A stretch of 26,228 bases of DNA from an uncultured Eubacterium sp. (GTDB taxonomy: Bacteria; Bacillota; Clostridia; Lachnospirales; Lachnospiraceae). Within the stretch, counting starts at the first letter, position 1. Each line of letters opens with the position of its first letter. A program made the position numbers and the translations under genes. The DNA lies in the NCBI GenBank assembly GCA_910589665.1, contig CAJUTR010000033.1, positions 1 to 26,228 of the forward strand, in the 5' to 3' direction. This document shows positions 15,277 through 22,067 of the stretch, piece by piece. Below the pieces are notes generated by a model. That model was given only the letters and a program-made list of their open reading frames with translations. It was not told the origin of the DNA and did not search any database.

Positions 15277-15633
15277 TTATGCGAGTTTGCTTTTCGCCAC
15301 ATCAACAAGAGTCGCAAACCCATCCGGATCACTGATCGCCATCTCAGAGAGCATCTTACGGTTAATGTCGATCTCCGCCAGCTTTAAGCCGTACATAAAT
15401 TTACTATAGGAAAGTCCATTGATACGTGCCGCCGCATTGATACGCGCGATCCAAAGCTGTCTGAACTGTCTCTTTCTCTGCTTTCTACCCGTATAAGAAG
15501 TCTCCAGAGCACGCATAACAGACTGTTTTGCCACGCGATACTGTTTAGATCTCGCTCCTCTGTATCCCTTTGCTAACTTTAACACTCTGTTATGTTTTTT
15601 CTTTGCGTTTAATCCGCCTTTAATTCTAGCCAT
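15277..15633 (-). CDS. rplT: 50S ribosomal protein L20
   Basis: The 118-residue basic protein matches L20 throughout: MARIKGGLNAKKKHNRVLKL, KGYRGARSKQYRVAKQSVM, RKRQFRQLWIARINAAAR and GLSYSKFMYGL. It binds 23S rRNA early in 50S assembly. In Bacillus and E. coli it represses its own operon by binding the leader mRNA. GGAGGT precedes ATG 15633. It is the last gene of infC-rpmI-rplT. Confidence 0.98.
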   Translation of the reverse strand: MARIKGGLNAKKKHNRVLKLAKGYRGARSKQYRVAKQSVMRALETSYTGRKQRKRQFRQLWIARINAAARINGLSYSKFMYGLKLAEIDINRKMLSEMAISDPDGFATLVDVAKSKLA

Positions 15634-15667
15634 TTGGTATTTACCTCCTTAATCCGTCCTGACGCCA

Positions 15668-15871
15668 TCAGACATATGGCATGATTTTCTTCATCGTCTT
15701 AACATTGGTATCGTCTACCAAAGTTGCTCTTCTGAGTTTTCTTTTTCTCTTCGTCGTCTTCTTTGTCAGGATATGATTCTTATTTGCCTTATTACGAACC
15801 AGTTTACCACTTCCGGTCACTTTGAATCGCTTTGCAGCGGCTCTCTTTGTTTTCATTTTCTGATTTGCCAT
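15668..15871 (-). CDS. rpmI: 50S ribosomal protein L35
   Basis: The 67-residue basic protein (MANQKMKTKRAAAKRFKVTG, then HILTKKTTKRKRKLRR) is L35. ATG 15871 has GAGG 6 bases upstream; an upstream in-frame start would add only four unrelated residues. It lies between infC and rplT, as in nearly all bacteria. Confidence 0.98.
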   Translation of the reverse strand: MANQKMKTKRAAAKRFKVTGSGKLVRNKANKNHILTKKTTKRKRKLRRATLVDDTNVKTMKKIMPYV

Positions 15872-15956
15872 GATTAACCTCATTTCTGCGCTGCTTTTTT
15901 CACATAGGTTTGCGGCTGGCAGCGCATAGACACAAACCGTTTTTTCATGCTATATC

Positions 15957-16463
15957 CTACTTTGCGGCTGTTAAAAACATGATCATGCTTCTTCCTTCCA
16001 TTTTAGCATCCTTATCGATCACCGCAACATCTTCCAGTTTTTCATAAAAACTGTTTAAAACCCCGCGTCCCACATCCTTATGTGCCATCTCACGGCCTCG
16101 GAAACGAAGGGTCACTTTTACTTTGTCACCCTTTGACAGGAATTTGCGGGCCTGATTTGCTTTCGTGTTTAAATCATTCAAGTCAATATTCGGCGACAGA
16201 CGAATCTCTTTTACTTCGATCGTCCGCTGCTTTCTTTTGGCTTCTTTTTCTTTCCTTGCCTGCTCATAACGGTATTTACCGTAATTGATGATTTTGCACA
16301 CGGGCGGTTTCGCTCCCGGTGCGACCTTTACCAAATCAAGATCTGCATCCTTCGCCTTTAAATAAGCCTCTTTGGCTGACATAATTCCAAGCTGCTCCCC
16401 ATCCTGGCCGATCACGCGGACCTCTCTGTCCCGGATCTGCTCATTGATCATTAATTCGCTGAT
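15957..16463 (-). CDS. infC: Translation initiation factor IF-3
   Basis: The protein has the N-domain MINEQIRDREVRVIG..GEQLGIM, the linker KEAKRKQRTIEVKEIRLSP and the C-domain KVKVTLRFRGREMAHKDVG. These are the IF-3 signatures for binding the 30S subunit and proofreading start codons. No ATG is correctly spaced from the strong GGAGGT at 16471-16476. That site is 8 bases from an ATC at 16463 (giving about 168 residues, read ISELMINEQ). TTG 16478 and GTG 16472 overlap it, and ATG 16451 is about 20 bases away. A rare AUU-class start is known for infC elsewhere and lets IF-3 repress its own synthesis. So AUC is my preferred start; ATG 16451 is the fallback. Confidence 0.9.
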   Translation of the reverse strand: MSELMINEQIRDREVRVIGQDGEQLGIMSAKEAYLKAKDADLDLVKVAPGAKPPVCKIINYGKYRYEQARKEKEAKRKQRTIEVKEIRLSPNIDLNDLNTKANQARKFLSKGDKVKVTLRFRGREMAHKDVGRGVLNSFYEKLEDVAVIDKDAKMEGRSMIMFLTAAK

Positions 16464-16670
16464 AACGTGCACCTCCAAATGAAAAAAAGATAACTGTTTT
16501 TAAAGCAGCTATCCACAGAATACAATCTTTATTCGAAAATCTATTTCCCGTGTATGGACACGAAAACATCCGAAAAAATGGTTGACCATTGACGTGTGAT
16601 AACAGGAGGCCATGCGACCGGTCTGCTATACGGCAAGGTGAGAGTGGATAACTCTGCTTTTGATACCGAA
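16464..16670 (-). promoter_or_regulatory. infC operon leader, probable L20-type attenuator
   Basis: The transcript should start near 16667 and run about 200 bases before infC. Its 5' segment AGTTATCCAC (complement of 16644-16653) can pair over 10 bases with GTGGATAGCT (complement of 16507-16516), which is the 5' half of the terminator stem. The terminator's own 3' half repeats the same AGTTATC. The two structures are therefore mutually exclusive. Firmicutes infC operons are known to carry an L20-responsive leader; I cannot confirm by covariance that this is that family. Confidence 0.65.
16482..16513 (-). terminator. Attenuator terminator in the infC leader
   Basis: GATAGCTG/CAGTTATC forms an 8-bp stem (one G-T pair) with a 9-base loop (16489-16513). 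Seven T follow on the minus strand, and the infC ribosome site begins only five bases further on. A terminator this close upstream of a gene points to transcription attenuation. Confidence 0.75.
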
Positions 16671-16673
16671 GGT

Positions 16674-16702
16674 ATTTTAACACATCCACGTGGGTGTGTC
16701 AA
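16674..16702 (-). promoter_or_regulatory. Sigma-A promoter of infC-rpmI-rplT
   Basis: TTGACA (16697-16702), a 17-base spacer and TAAAAT (16674-16679) are on the minus strand. The spacer and part of the -35 box form a near-perfect 20-base palindrome (16680-16699) centred on CCACGTGG. Confidence 0.85.
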
Positions 16703-16744
16703 CAATTATTTTCTAATTCTTTGTTATCTTTGTTATATCCTTTG

Positions 16745-17749
16745 TCAAATCTTTTCATCCTTCTCATTGTGCTCAGCGTTTTGCACGCGGAACTGCTCAC
16801 CTTTTACGAGCGGGAACCGTACCAACATATCCCCTTTTAGGTTCTCCCTGTGCATATCAACGACCGTGATCTGGTGATTATCATATGTGGTATAGTAGTA
16901 CAGGCCTTTGCTCGCATTGCAGCAGGAAGTATAGATCGAAATCTCATACTTGCCATCCCCCGCCTCACAGCAGCCCCGCTGCTGTGTCACAGATCCTAGT
17001 ATATGAAAGAACTGACTGACGCTTTCTTTTTCCCCGCTCCCAGAAAGGGAATTCATTTTCACAAATGACGCCCGGATAAATCTCGATCGGGAAGACAGAT
17101 CGCCCGGGAGGCCGATCGCTCCCATACCCCGGCTGTAATGTTCGAGGGGAATTGCCGGCGCAAACGTGTTGCGCGGCTCTTTGGCAGAGAGTCCCATATA
17201 CGAGTCCAGTCCCGCCAGTTGGATGTGAAACGGCGGGTTGTTCGTCAATACGCCGACCGGATTGTCGTAGATGTGAATACCGTCTTCCACCGACTCTACC
17301 GTGATCGACCCGCTCTGATCCGAGATGATCCAGTGCAGATCCGCCACAGGGAGATTGTCGCTAAACGGCGTATTCAATAGATTTATTTTTTCCACCGACC
17401 GCCTCGCCTCATCCAGTGTCGCGCATTGCCCTAAGATCCATGGTATAAACTCAAACTGGGCAATGTTGTCCATTCCATCCACATGTTCGCGGTAAACGGC
17501 GTGTCCTGGAAAATTGAGGCCGGCCATCGCCAGCCCCTTTTCATTTACCGCATCATAATACAACGGGTAATCCTGAACTACATATGCCATACCGATCATC
17601 GCGTAGTGAGCCGGAACACACTCTCTTTCTAAATAGTGAAACGGGAAATTTCCCGGTGTAACCGTCACTTCTTCTACATAAGAATGCTCGTAGTCCAATG
17701 TGCGCCCAAAATAGAAATCGTTCGTTTTATAAGTTACTGCTGTACACAT
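16745..17749 (-). CDS. Choloylglycine hydrolase family protein, probable bile salt hydrolase
   Basis: The 334-residue Ntn-hydrolase begins MCTAVTYKT, so Cys2 becomes the N-terminal nucleophile after Met removal. Counterparts of the bile salt hydrolase active-site residues are all seen: Arg16 and Asp19 in FGRTLDYE, Asn79 in AGLNFPG (Tyr in penicillin V acylases), Asn171 in LTNNPPF and Arg223 in DLSSRSRF. The protein has no signal peptide and should be cytoplasmic. It would deconjugate glycine or taurine bile salts, a gut-adaptation trait. N-acyl homoserine lactone or penicillin V activity cannot be excluded. ATG 17749 follows GGGAG; an upstream start would bury the nucleophile. The infC promoter begins just downstream and I see no terminator between them. 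Confidence 0.9.
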   Translation of the reverse strand: MCTAVTYKTNDFYFGRTLDYEHSYVEEVTVTPGNFPFHYLERECVPAHYAMIGMAYVVQDYPLYYDAVNEKGLAMAGLNFPGHAVYREHVDGMDNIAQFEFIPWILGQCATLDEARRSVEKINLLNTPFSDNLPVADLHWIISDQSGSITVESVEDGIHIYDNPVGVLTNNPPFHIQLAGLDSYMGLSAKEPRNTFAPAIPLEHYSRGMGAIGLPGDLSSRSRFIRASFVKMNSLSGSGEKESVSQFFHILGSVTQQRGCCEAGDGKYEISIYTSCCNASKGLYYYTTYDNHQITVVDMHRENLKGDMLVRFPLVKGEQFRVQNAEHNEKDEKI

Positions 17750-17841
17750 GATCATTCTCCCTTCCACAGCGCCAGCCAAAAACGGCGTTCTGCGACAAGT
17801 TCTTACAATCAGTGTAACCAGTTTCACCCTTTGTCATTCAG

Positions 17842-17870
17842 AAAAAATACAGGAACCGACAACTGGGCTC
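17842..17870 (-). terminator. Weak terminator after the metal ATPase gene
   Basis: GAGCC/GGTTC pair (17866-17870 with 17853-17857, one G-T) around an 8-base loop. A T-run follows (complement of 17842-17847) after five intervening bases. It sits right after the stop at 17873. Confidence 0.4.
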
Positions 17871-17872
17871 GT

Positions 17873-19891
17873 TTACAATTTCTTTACGAACAGACAGCGG
17901 ATCGCATTCAGTACGGCAAGGACCATCACGCCCACATCCGCAAAGATCGCCAGGTACATATTCGCAATACCAAACGCCCCCAGGATCAGGCAGGCAAATT
18001 TTACGCCTAATGCCATCGTTATATTCTGATACACGATCCGCAGGCACTTTCTGGAAATTTTGATCGCCTTGGAAATTTTCATCGGATCGTCATCCATCAG
18101 CACAATGTCCGCCGCTTCAATGGCTGCATCTGACCCCATCGCTCCCATCGCGATCCCAATATCCGCGCGGGACAGCACGGGAGCGTCATTGATGCCGTCC
18201 CCCACAAAAGCAAGCTTTGCTTTCGCCGGTTTCGCGCGGAGCAGTTCCTCGACTTTTGACACTTTATCTGCCGGAAGCAGCTCGCTGTACACCTCATTTA
18301 TATCGAGCGATGCCGCCACCTGCTCTGCCACCTTCCTCGCATCCCCCGTCAGCATCACCGTTTTTTCCACGCCCGCCTCCTTTAAGGCGGATATGGCAGC
18401 CTGAGCATGCGGTTTTACCATGTCGGAAATGACGATATGACCGGCATATTTTCCATCAACCGCCACATGAATGATCGTTCCCGTATGATGACAATCCTTA
18501 TATGGGATACCCAAATGTTTCATCAGCTTATCGTTTCCAGCCGCCACCCCTATGCCGTCGACTTTTGCTATCACGCCATTTCCGCTTATTTCCTGAACAT
18601 CACTGACACGGGTGCGGTCTGGCTCTCTCCCATAGGCGCGCTGCAGGCTCTTACTGATCGGATGGGAAGACGCGCTTTCAGCCAGCGCCGCATATTCGAT
18701 CAGTTTTTCATCCTCCATCGTACTGTGATGGATGCCATTTACTTCAAACACGCCCTGTGTCAGCGTTCCGGTTTTATCAAATACGAGATACCGGGTCTTT
18801 GATAGGATTTCTAGATAATTCGAGCCCTTTACCAAAACGCCTTCCTGGCTCGCCCCGCCGATCCCAGCAAAGAAACTCAGCGGTATACTGATCACGAGCG
18901 CACACGGGCAGCTGATCACGAGAAAGGTCAGCGCGCGGTAGATCCAGACACCCATCTCAGCCGGAACGTCCATAAACAGCAGGCGGATGACAGGCGGCAG
19001 CACCGCCAGCGCCAGCGCGCTATAACATACGGCAGGGGTATATAGTTTGGCAAATTTCGAAATAAAGTCTTCGGACCTTGACTTTCGGGAGCTGGCATTC
19101 TCCACCAGATCCAGTATTTTCGACACCGTGGACTCCCCAAATTCCTTTTCCGTCCTGATCTTCAGCAATCCCGTCATATTGATACATCCACTGATCACCT
19201 CATCCCCGGCTTTTGCCTCCCGGGGCAGGCTTTCTCCGGTAAGGGCACTCGTATCCAGGCTGGACGCCCCCTCCACGATCGTTCCGTCGATCGGCACTTT
19301 TTCTCCCGGCTGGACAACGATGACGCTGCCAATGGCTACTTCATCCGGATCAACCTGTTCGAGTTTTCCATCCCGCTCTACATTTGCATGATCGGGTCGT
19401 ATGTCCATCAGGGCGCTGATATTCCGGCGGCTCTTTCCGACGGCGTATCCCTGAAACCACTCGCCGATCTGATAAAATAGCATGACCGCAATGGCCTCCA
19501 GATATTCCCCATTTTCGTATATCGCCAGCGCCATAGCGCCAATCGTGGCCACCGCCATCAGGAAATTCTCATCAAAAACCTGTTTGTTCCAGATGCCTCT
19601 CGCGGCCTTTCTCAAAATATCATAGCCGATGATGAGATAATCGATCAGGTAAAGGGCAAGCCGCACGAAACGCCCCGCCGAGAAAAACAGGTATCCATCG
19701 AGCTGTGAAAAGCGCCAGGCCGGCACGCATTGGAGGGCCAAGAGCAGCGCGGCAGAAATCAGAATGCGTACGAGCATTGTTTTTTGTTTTTTCGTCATCC
19801 TTTCATTTTCGCTTCTTCCTACGATAAATCGGAAGACGGCTGCTACCACGATGACGGCAGTGAGCAGCACGTTGATGATCAATTCCTGCAT
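17873..19891 (-). CDS. Zn/Cd/Pb-exporting P1B-type ATPase (CadA/ZntA type)
   Basis: The 672-residue pump lacks an N-terminal metal domain and begins directly with membrane helices. It has TGES at 218-221, the transport-site motif SCPCALV with Cys328 and Cys330, DKTGTLT with the phosphorylated Asp372, the P1B-specific SSHPI (His410-Pro411), and GDGIND. The last helices carry the Lys (GVKFACLI) and the Asp (IFADVGVMVLAVLNAIR) that typify the zinc/cadmium/lead subgroup rather than copper pumps. AAAGGAG precedes ATG 19891. It follows the separate HMA protein by 36 bases, and the ArsR-type regulator is divergent, so it is a metal-inducible efflux unit. Confidence 0.94.
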   Translation of the reverse strand: MQELIINVLLTAVIVVAAVFRFIVGRSENERMTKKQKTMLVRILISAALLLALQCVPAWRFSQLDGYLFFSAGRFVRLALYLIDYLIIGYDILRKAARGIWNKQVFDENFLMAVATIGAMALAIYENGEYLEAIAVMLFYQIGEWFQGYAVGKSRRNISALMDIRPDHANVERDGKLEQVDPDEVAIGSVIVVQPGEKVPIDGTIVEGASSLDTSALTGESLPREAKAGDEVISGCINMTGLLKIRTEKEFGESTVSKILDLVENASSRKSRSEDFISKFAKLYTPAVCYSALALAVLPPVIRLLFMDVPAEMGVWIYRALTFLVISCPCALVISIPLSFFAGIGGASQEGVLVKGSNYLEILSKTRYLVFDKTGTLTQGVFEVNGIHHSTMEDEKLIEYAALAESASSHPISKSLQRAYGREPDRTRVSDVQEISGNGVIAKVDGIGVAAGNDKLMKHLGIPYKDCHHTGTIIHVAVDGKYAGHIVISDMVKPHAQAAISALKEAGVEKTVMLTGDARKVAEQVAASLDINEVYSELLPADKVSKVEELLRAKPAKAKLAFVGDGINDAPVLSRADIGIAMGAMGSDAAIEAADIVLMDDDPMKISKAIKISRKCLRIVYQNITMALGVKFACLILGAFGIANMYLAIFADVGVMVLAVLNAIRCLFVKKL

Positions 19892-19927
19892 CGTCGTCTC
19901 CTTTCCATACGATAAGCCGTTTCCGGA

Positions 19928-20146
19928 TCAGAGAAAGATTTCACAATCCGGCTCTACTTTCCGGCACGCCTTCTGCACATCCTCCATCACCGTTTTTGTC
20001 TCCCGCCCTTCCTCAAACTCAACGATCATTTTCTGTGTCATAAAATTTACTACAACCTCTTTTACGCCGGAAATGTTACGAGCGGCGTCTTCCATCTTAT
20101 TTGCGCAGTTCGCACAATCTACTTCAATCTTGTAAGTCTTTTTCAT
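19928..20146 (-). CDS. Stand-alone heavy-metal-associated (HMA) domain protein
   Basis: The 72-residue protein is a single ferredoxin-like HMA domain. The usual GMxCxxC loop is DCANCANKME, which keeps both cysteines but has Asp-Cys in place of Gly-Met. The acidic residue before the first Cys (VDCANCA) is the pattern seen in zinc/cadmium pump domains. It probably supplies metal to, or acts as the detached N-terminal domain of, the ATPase encoded next. GGAGGATG precedes ATG 20146. The gene leads the operon and starts next to the shared operator. Confidence 0.93.
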   Translation of the reverse strand: MKKTYKIEVDCANCANKMEDAARNISGVKEVVVNFMTQKMIVEFEEGRETKTVMEDVQKACRKVEPDCEIFL

Positions 20147-20174
20147 AATCGTTCATCCTCCAATTTTTTTAATT

Positions 20175-20198
20175 TTAAACAATTAAGCACTTGTTTAA
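20175..20198. promoter_or_regulatory. Operator of the divergent metal-efflux/regulator pair
   Basis: TTAAACAA and TTGTTTAA are perfect 8-bp inverted arms separated by 8 bases. The right arm overlaps the -35 box of the plus-strand promoter, and the palindrome lies directly upstream of the HMA gene. It is the expected type of site for an ArsR/SmtB dimer and would allow one protein to repress both directions. Confidence 0.7.
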
Positions 20199-20219
20199 TC
20201 ATTGTGGTTATAGTATAAT
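20191..20219 (+). promoter_or_regulatory. Promoter of the ArsR-AraC regulator gene
   Basis: TTGTTT (20191-20196), a 17-base spacer and TATAAT (20214-20219) are followed by a leader of about 90 bases that contains a small AATGC/GCATT hairpin. No equally clear promoter was found for the opposite direction. Confidence 0.65.
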
Positions 20220-20318
20220 GCAGAAAGAACTACGAGTCAATGCCCTGAGAGCATTATTTACTAAAAAGGCGAAATATATTTCTAAACGGGCGATTAAGGA
20301 ACGAAATGGAGAATGACG

Positions 20319-21062
20319 ATGAATCATATGGAATTACCTCATTATCACGGGGAAGACCGTAAAATCGGTTTTATACAGGAACAATTAGATCATGTGGATG
20401 ATTTTCAGATGGTGGCGGATGTTTTTAAACAGCTCTGCGATACGACCAGGGTCCGCATTTTTTGGCTTTTGTGCCACTGCGAGGAATGCGTCCTGAACAT
20501 TTCCGCCATGCTGGAGATGTCGAGCCCTGCTGTTTCGCACCATTTGAGGCCGCTGAAAAACAGCGGACTGATCGTCAGCCGCCGGGAAGGGAAAGAAGTC
20601 TATTACCGCGCTGCGGATACGGAAGAATGCCGCCTCCTGCATCAGATGATCGAGCAGGTGATGGAAATCACCTGCCTGAATATGGAAAAAAGGCCGGCAC
20701 AAGATCCTTCCGGCCTCGAAACAGACTATTCGTCGGAACAGATTGAAATCGTGCGCGCGATCCATGAGCAGCTCACGCACAATATCGGGCAGCGGATCAC
20801 CATTGAATCCCTGTCCAAACAATACCATATGAACCCCACCACACTGAAAGAAGTGTTCAAGTCCGTTTACGGGACTTCACTCGCCGCCCACATCAAGGAA
20901 CACCGCATGGAGCTGGCCGCACAGCTTCTGCGGGAAACGGACCTTACGATAGCACAGATCGGGCAGCGGATCGGTTATAAGAGCCAGAGCAGGTTTTCGT
21001 CGGCATTTAAGGCGTATTATGAGGTTCTGCCGACGGAGTACCGCAAAGGGAGGGGAGTTTAG
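20319..21062 (+). CDS. ArsR/SmtB metal sensor fused to an AraC-type HTH
   Basis: The 247-residue protein has two DNA-binding parts. Residues about 25-120 are a winged-helix ArsR/SmtB domain (VFKQLCDTTRVRIFWLL, SSPAVSHHLRPLKNSGLIVSRR). It holds a CHCEEC cluster (Cys52, 54, 57) at the alpha-3 metal site used by CadC/ArsR proteins, plus a His-rich start (NHMELPHYHGED). Residues about 140-247 are an AraC C-terminal double HTH (ITIESLSKQYHMNPTTLKEVF, then TIAQIGQRIGYKSQSRFSSAF). The expected job is metal-released repression of the divergent HMA-ATPase operon. ATG 20319 has GGAG 7 bases upstream; ATG 20313 abuts it. No frameshift separates the domains, so the fusion is real. Confidence 0.9.
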   Translation: MNHMELPHYHGEDRKIGFIQEQLDHVDDFQMVADVFKQLCDTTRVRIFWLLCHCEECVLNISAMLEMSSPAVSHHLRPLKNSGLIVSRREGKEVYYRAADTEECRLLHQMIEQVMEITCLNMEKRPAQDPSGLETDYSSEQIEIVRAIHEQLTHNIGQRITIESLSKQYHMNPTTLKEVFKSVYGTSLAAHIKEHRMELAAQLLRETDLTIAQIGQRIGYKSQSRFSSAFKAYYEVLPTEYRKGRGV

Positions 21063-21108
21063 TATATGCCCTAGATTCCATTATTTTATTTCTATTTGCG
21101 GATTACTA

Positions 21109-21327
21109 TTAAATTTGATCTTTGGACTTCCTTCTATAATAACATGTCAAAATCACAAGCGTCCTGCCACAAGCAATACTTTTTTTCACATCATCCACAA
21201 TCTGTTTATTGCGAATTTCACTATCCTTCTTTGCAAAGATAATGGCATACACCGCCCCAGCAAAGGACGGAACCAGAACCCTTTTGCAGAAACCAGCAAT
21301 CCGTGTGAGTTTTCTTGTGTTCTGCAT
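21109..21327 (-). pseudogene. Helicase-like scrap (SF2, TOTE-associated type)
   Basis: A 72-codon open frame contains DSEIRNKQIVDDVKKSIACG and, directly after, RTLVILT. This resembles the region RN-x-x-I-x-DDV...GR-x-x-x-LT at the start of the second RecA-like domain of SF2 helicases, as in the large helicases of TOTE-type conflict systems. Neither the Walker motifs nor the rest of the protein is present, and the frame stops soon after. No ribosome site precedes it. The assignment rests on a short motif remembered from the family. Confidence 0.35.
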
Positions 21328-21357
21328 GTATCATACTTTCCATCCTCAAAATATCAT

Positions 21358-21693
21358 TTACAAAATCCCATATTTCCGAAAAATACAGTCAAAATCCGCC
21401 CGGCTAACCTGTCTCCGCCCAATTCAAAGATGTTTCATTATCATAAACGGATGCCAGTTCCTTTGTGCCATCCTCCCTGACAATAACACCTCTGCTGCTG
21501 TTATTACGGTCCGTCTTTTTATTCCTGAAACCCAACACCATATCATGCACCGGGAATCCCAAAATTTATATTCATTTATTTGTGAGGAATTAGAAAGTAG
21601 TTCTAGTTTATTGACCACTGACAAAACTAAAAACAATTCGTCTGACTGGGCATTGCGGAAATATATTAGTATGTGGGTTTGGCTAAAATATCA
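21358..21693 (-). pseudogene. Frameshifted coding remnant, unrecognised
   Basis: Coherent protein-like sequence runs through three minus-strand segments in two frames. The first reads DELFLVLSVVNKLELLSNSS and on to KFWDS (down to about 21555). It continues in another frame as PVHDMVLGFRNKKTDRNN and VREDGTKELASVYDNETS (stop at 21404). It then returns to the first frame as RRQVSRADFDCIFRKYGIL (stop at 21358). That pattern suggests one gene broken by two frameshifts. I do not recognise the product. Confidence 0.35.
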
Positions 21694-21754
21694 TAAATCC
21701 GCTGTTAATAATCTTATAATTTTTAGAAGCAAAATAGAATCACCGCCAAGAATC

Positions 21755-21793
21755 AAACGCTACAACCTCTATAAACACTGCGCTGTAGCGTTT
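21755..21793. repeat. Inverted repeat, 10-bp arms
   Basis: AAACGCTACA (21755-21764) and TGTAGCGTTT (21784-21793) are perfect inverted arms around a 19-base centre. On the plus strand a short T-run overlaps the end of the stem, so it could be a weak terminator. In this decayed block it could also be a recombination-site relic. A second pair, TACTCGA/TCGAGTA, lies at 21802-21808 and 21852-21858. Confidence 0.5.
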
Positions 21794-21923
21794 TCCCTGT
21801 CTACTCGAACTCGACTTTCCCTAACTCATTTCGTTTAGGAATTATTCTCTGTCGAGTATGTAAATCTCTTGATCATTTGATATATCCATATTATCCTACC
21901 TATATGGGCTAATGTTATCATTT

Positions 21924-21943
21924 TGTTATCAGTATTGATAACA
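21924..21943. promoter_or_regulatory. Operator-like palindrome in the decayed block
   Basis: TGTTATC and GATAACA are perfect 7-bp arms separated by 6 bases, about 35-55 bases downstream of the predicted start of the minus-strand promoter at 21987-22015. A further GTTATCA copy lies at 21914-21920. It looks like a repressor site, but no regulator gene is nearby. Confidence 0.45.
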
Positions 21944-21986
21944 CCAACTCTACAACTGCGGATAATAGCTATATATTTTGATTTAA

Positions 21987-22015
21987 ATTATAAGCGATTT
22001 TGCTTAGAAAAGCAA
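21987..22015 (-). promoter_or_regulatory. Orphan sigma-A promoter
   Basis: TTGCTT (22010-22015), a 17-base spacer and TATAAT (21987-21992) are on the minus strand. The -35 region lies within a hairpin-forming repeat (TTTGCTT/AAGCAAA, 21999-22016). It fires away from the TIR gene into the decayed block, where no intact gene follows. Confidence 0.5.
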
Positions 22016-22067
22016 ATAATACACTTCATTATTTTTAAATATCACATCATTCAAATTAATTAACAAC

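Larger units (their letters stand above)
21063..22067. other. AT-rich non-coding or decayed region
   Basis: Between the metal regulator and the TIR gene I find no intact gene. The stretch holds, from left to right, a scrap resembling an SF2 helicase (21109-21327), a frameshifted minus-strand coding segment (21358-21693), two inverted repeats (21755-21793 and 21802-21858), a 15-codon open frame behind a weak ribosome site (21842-21889, minus), a 20-base palindrome (21924-21943) and a good minus-strand promoter (21987-22015). Base composition is clearly more AT-rich than the flanking metal genes. It reads as the eroded remains of an acquired element. Confidence 0.6.

Noticed and set aside
16441..16689. 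An 82-codon leader open frame overlapping the infC start
   Set aside because: It covers the attenuator helices and the -10 region, has no ribosome site, and its residues show no regulatory-peptide pattern.
21209..21838. A 209-codon plus-strand open frame in the decayed block
   Set aside because: It has no ribosome site, a composition unlike a real protein, and runs through both inverted repeats. The minus strand carries more protein-like segments.
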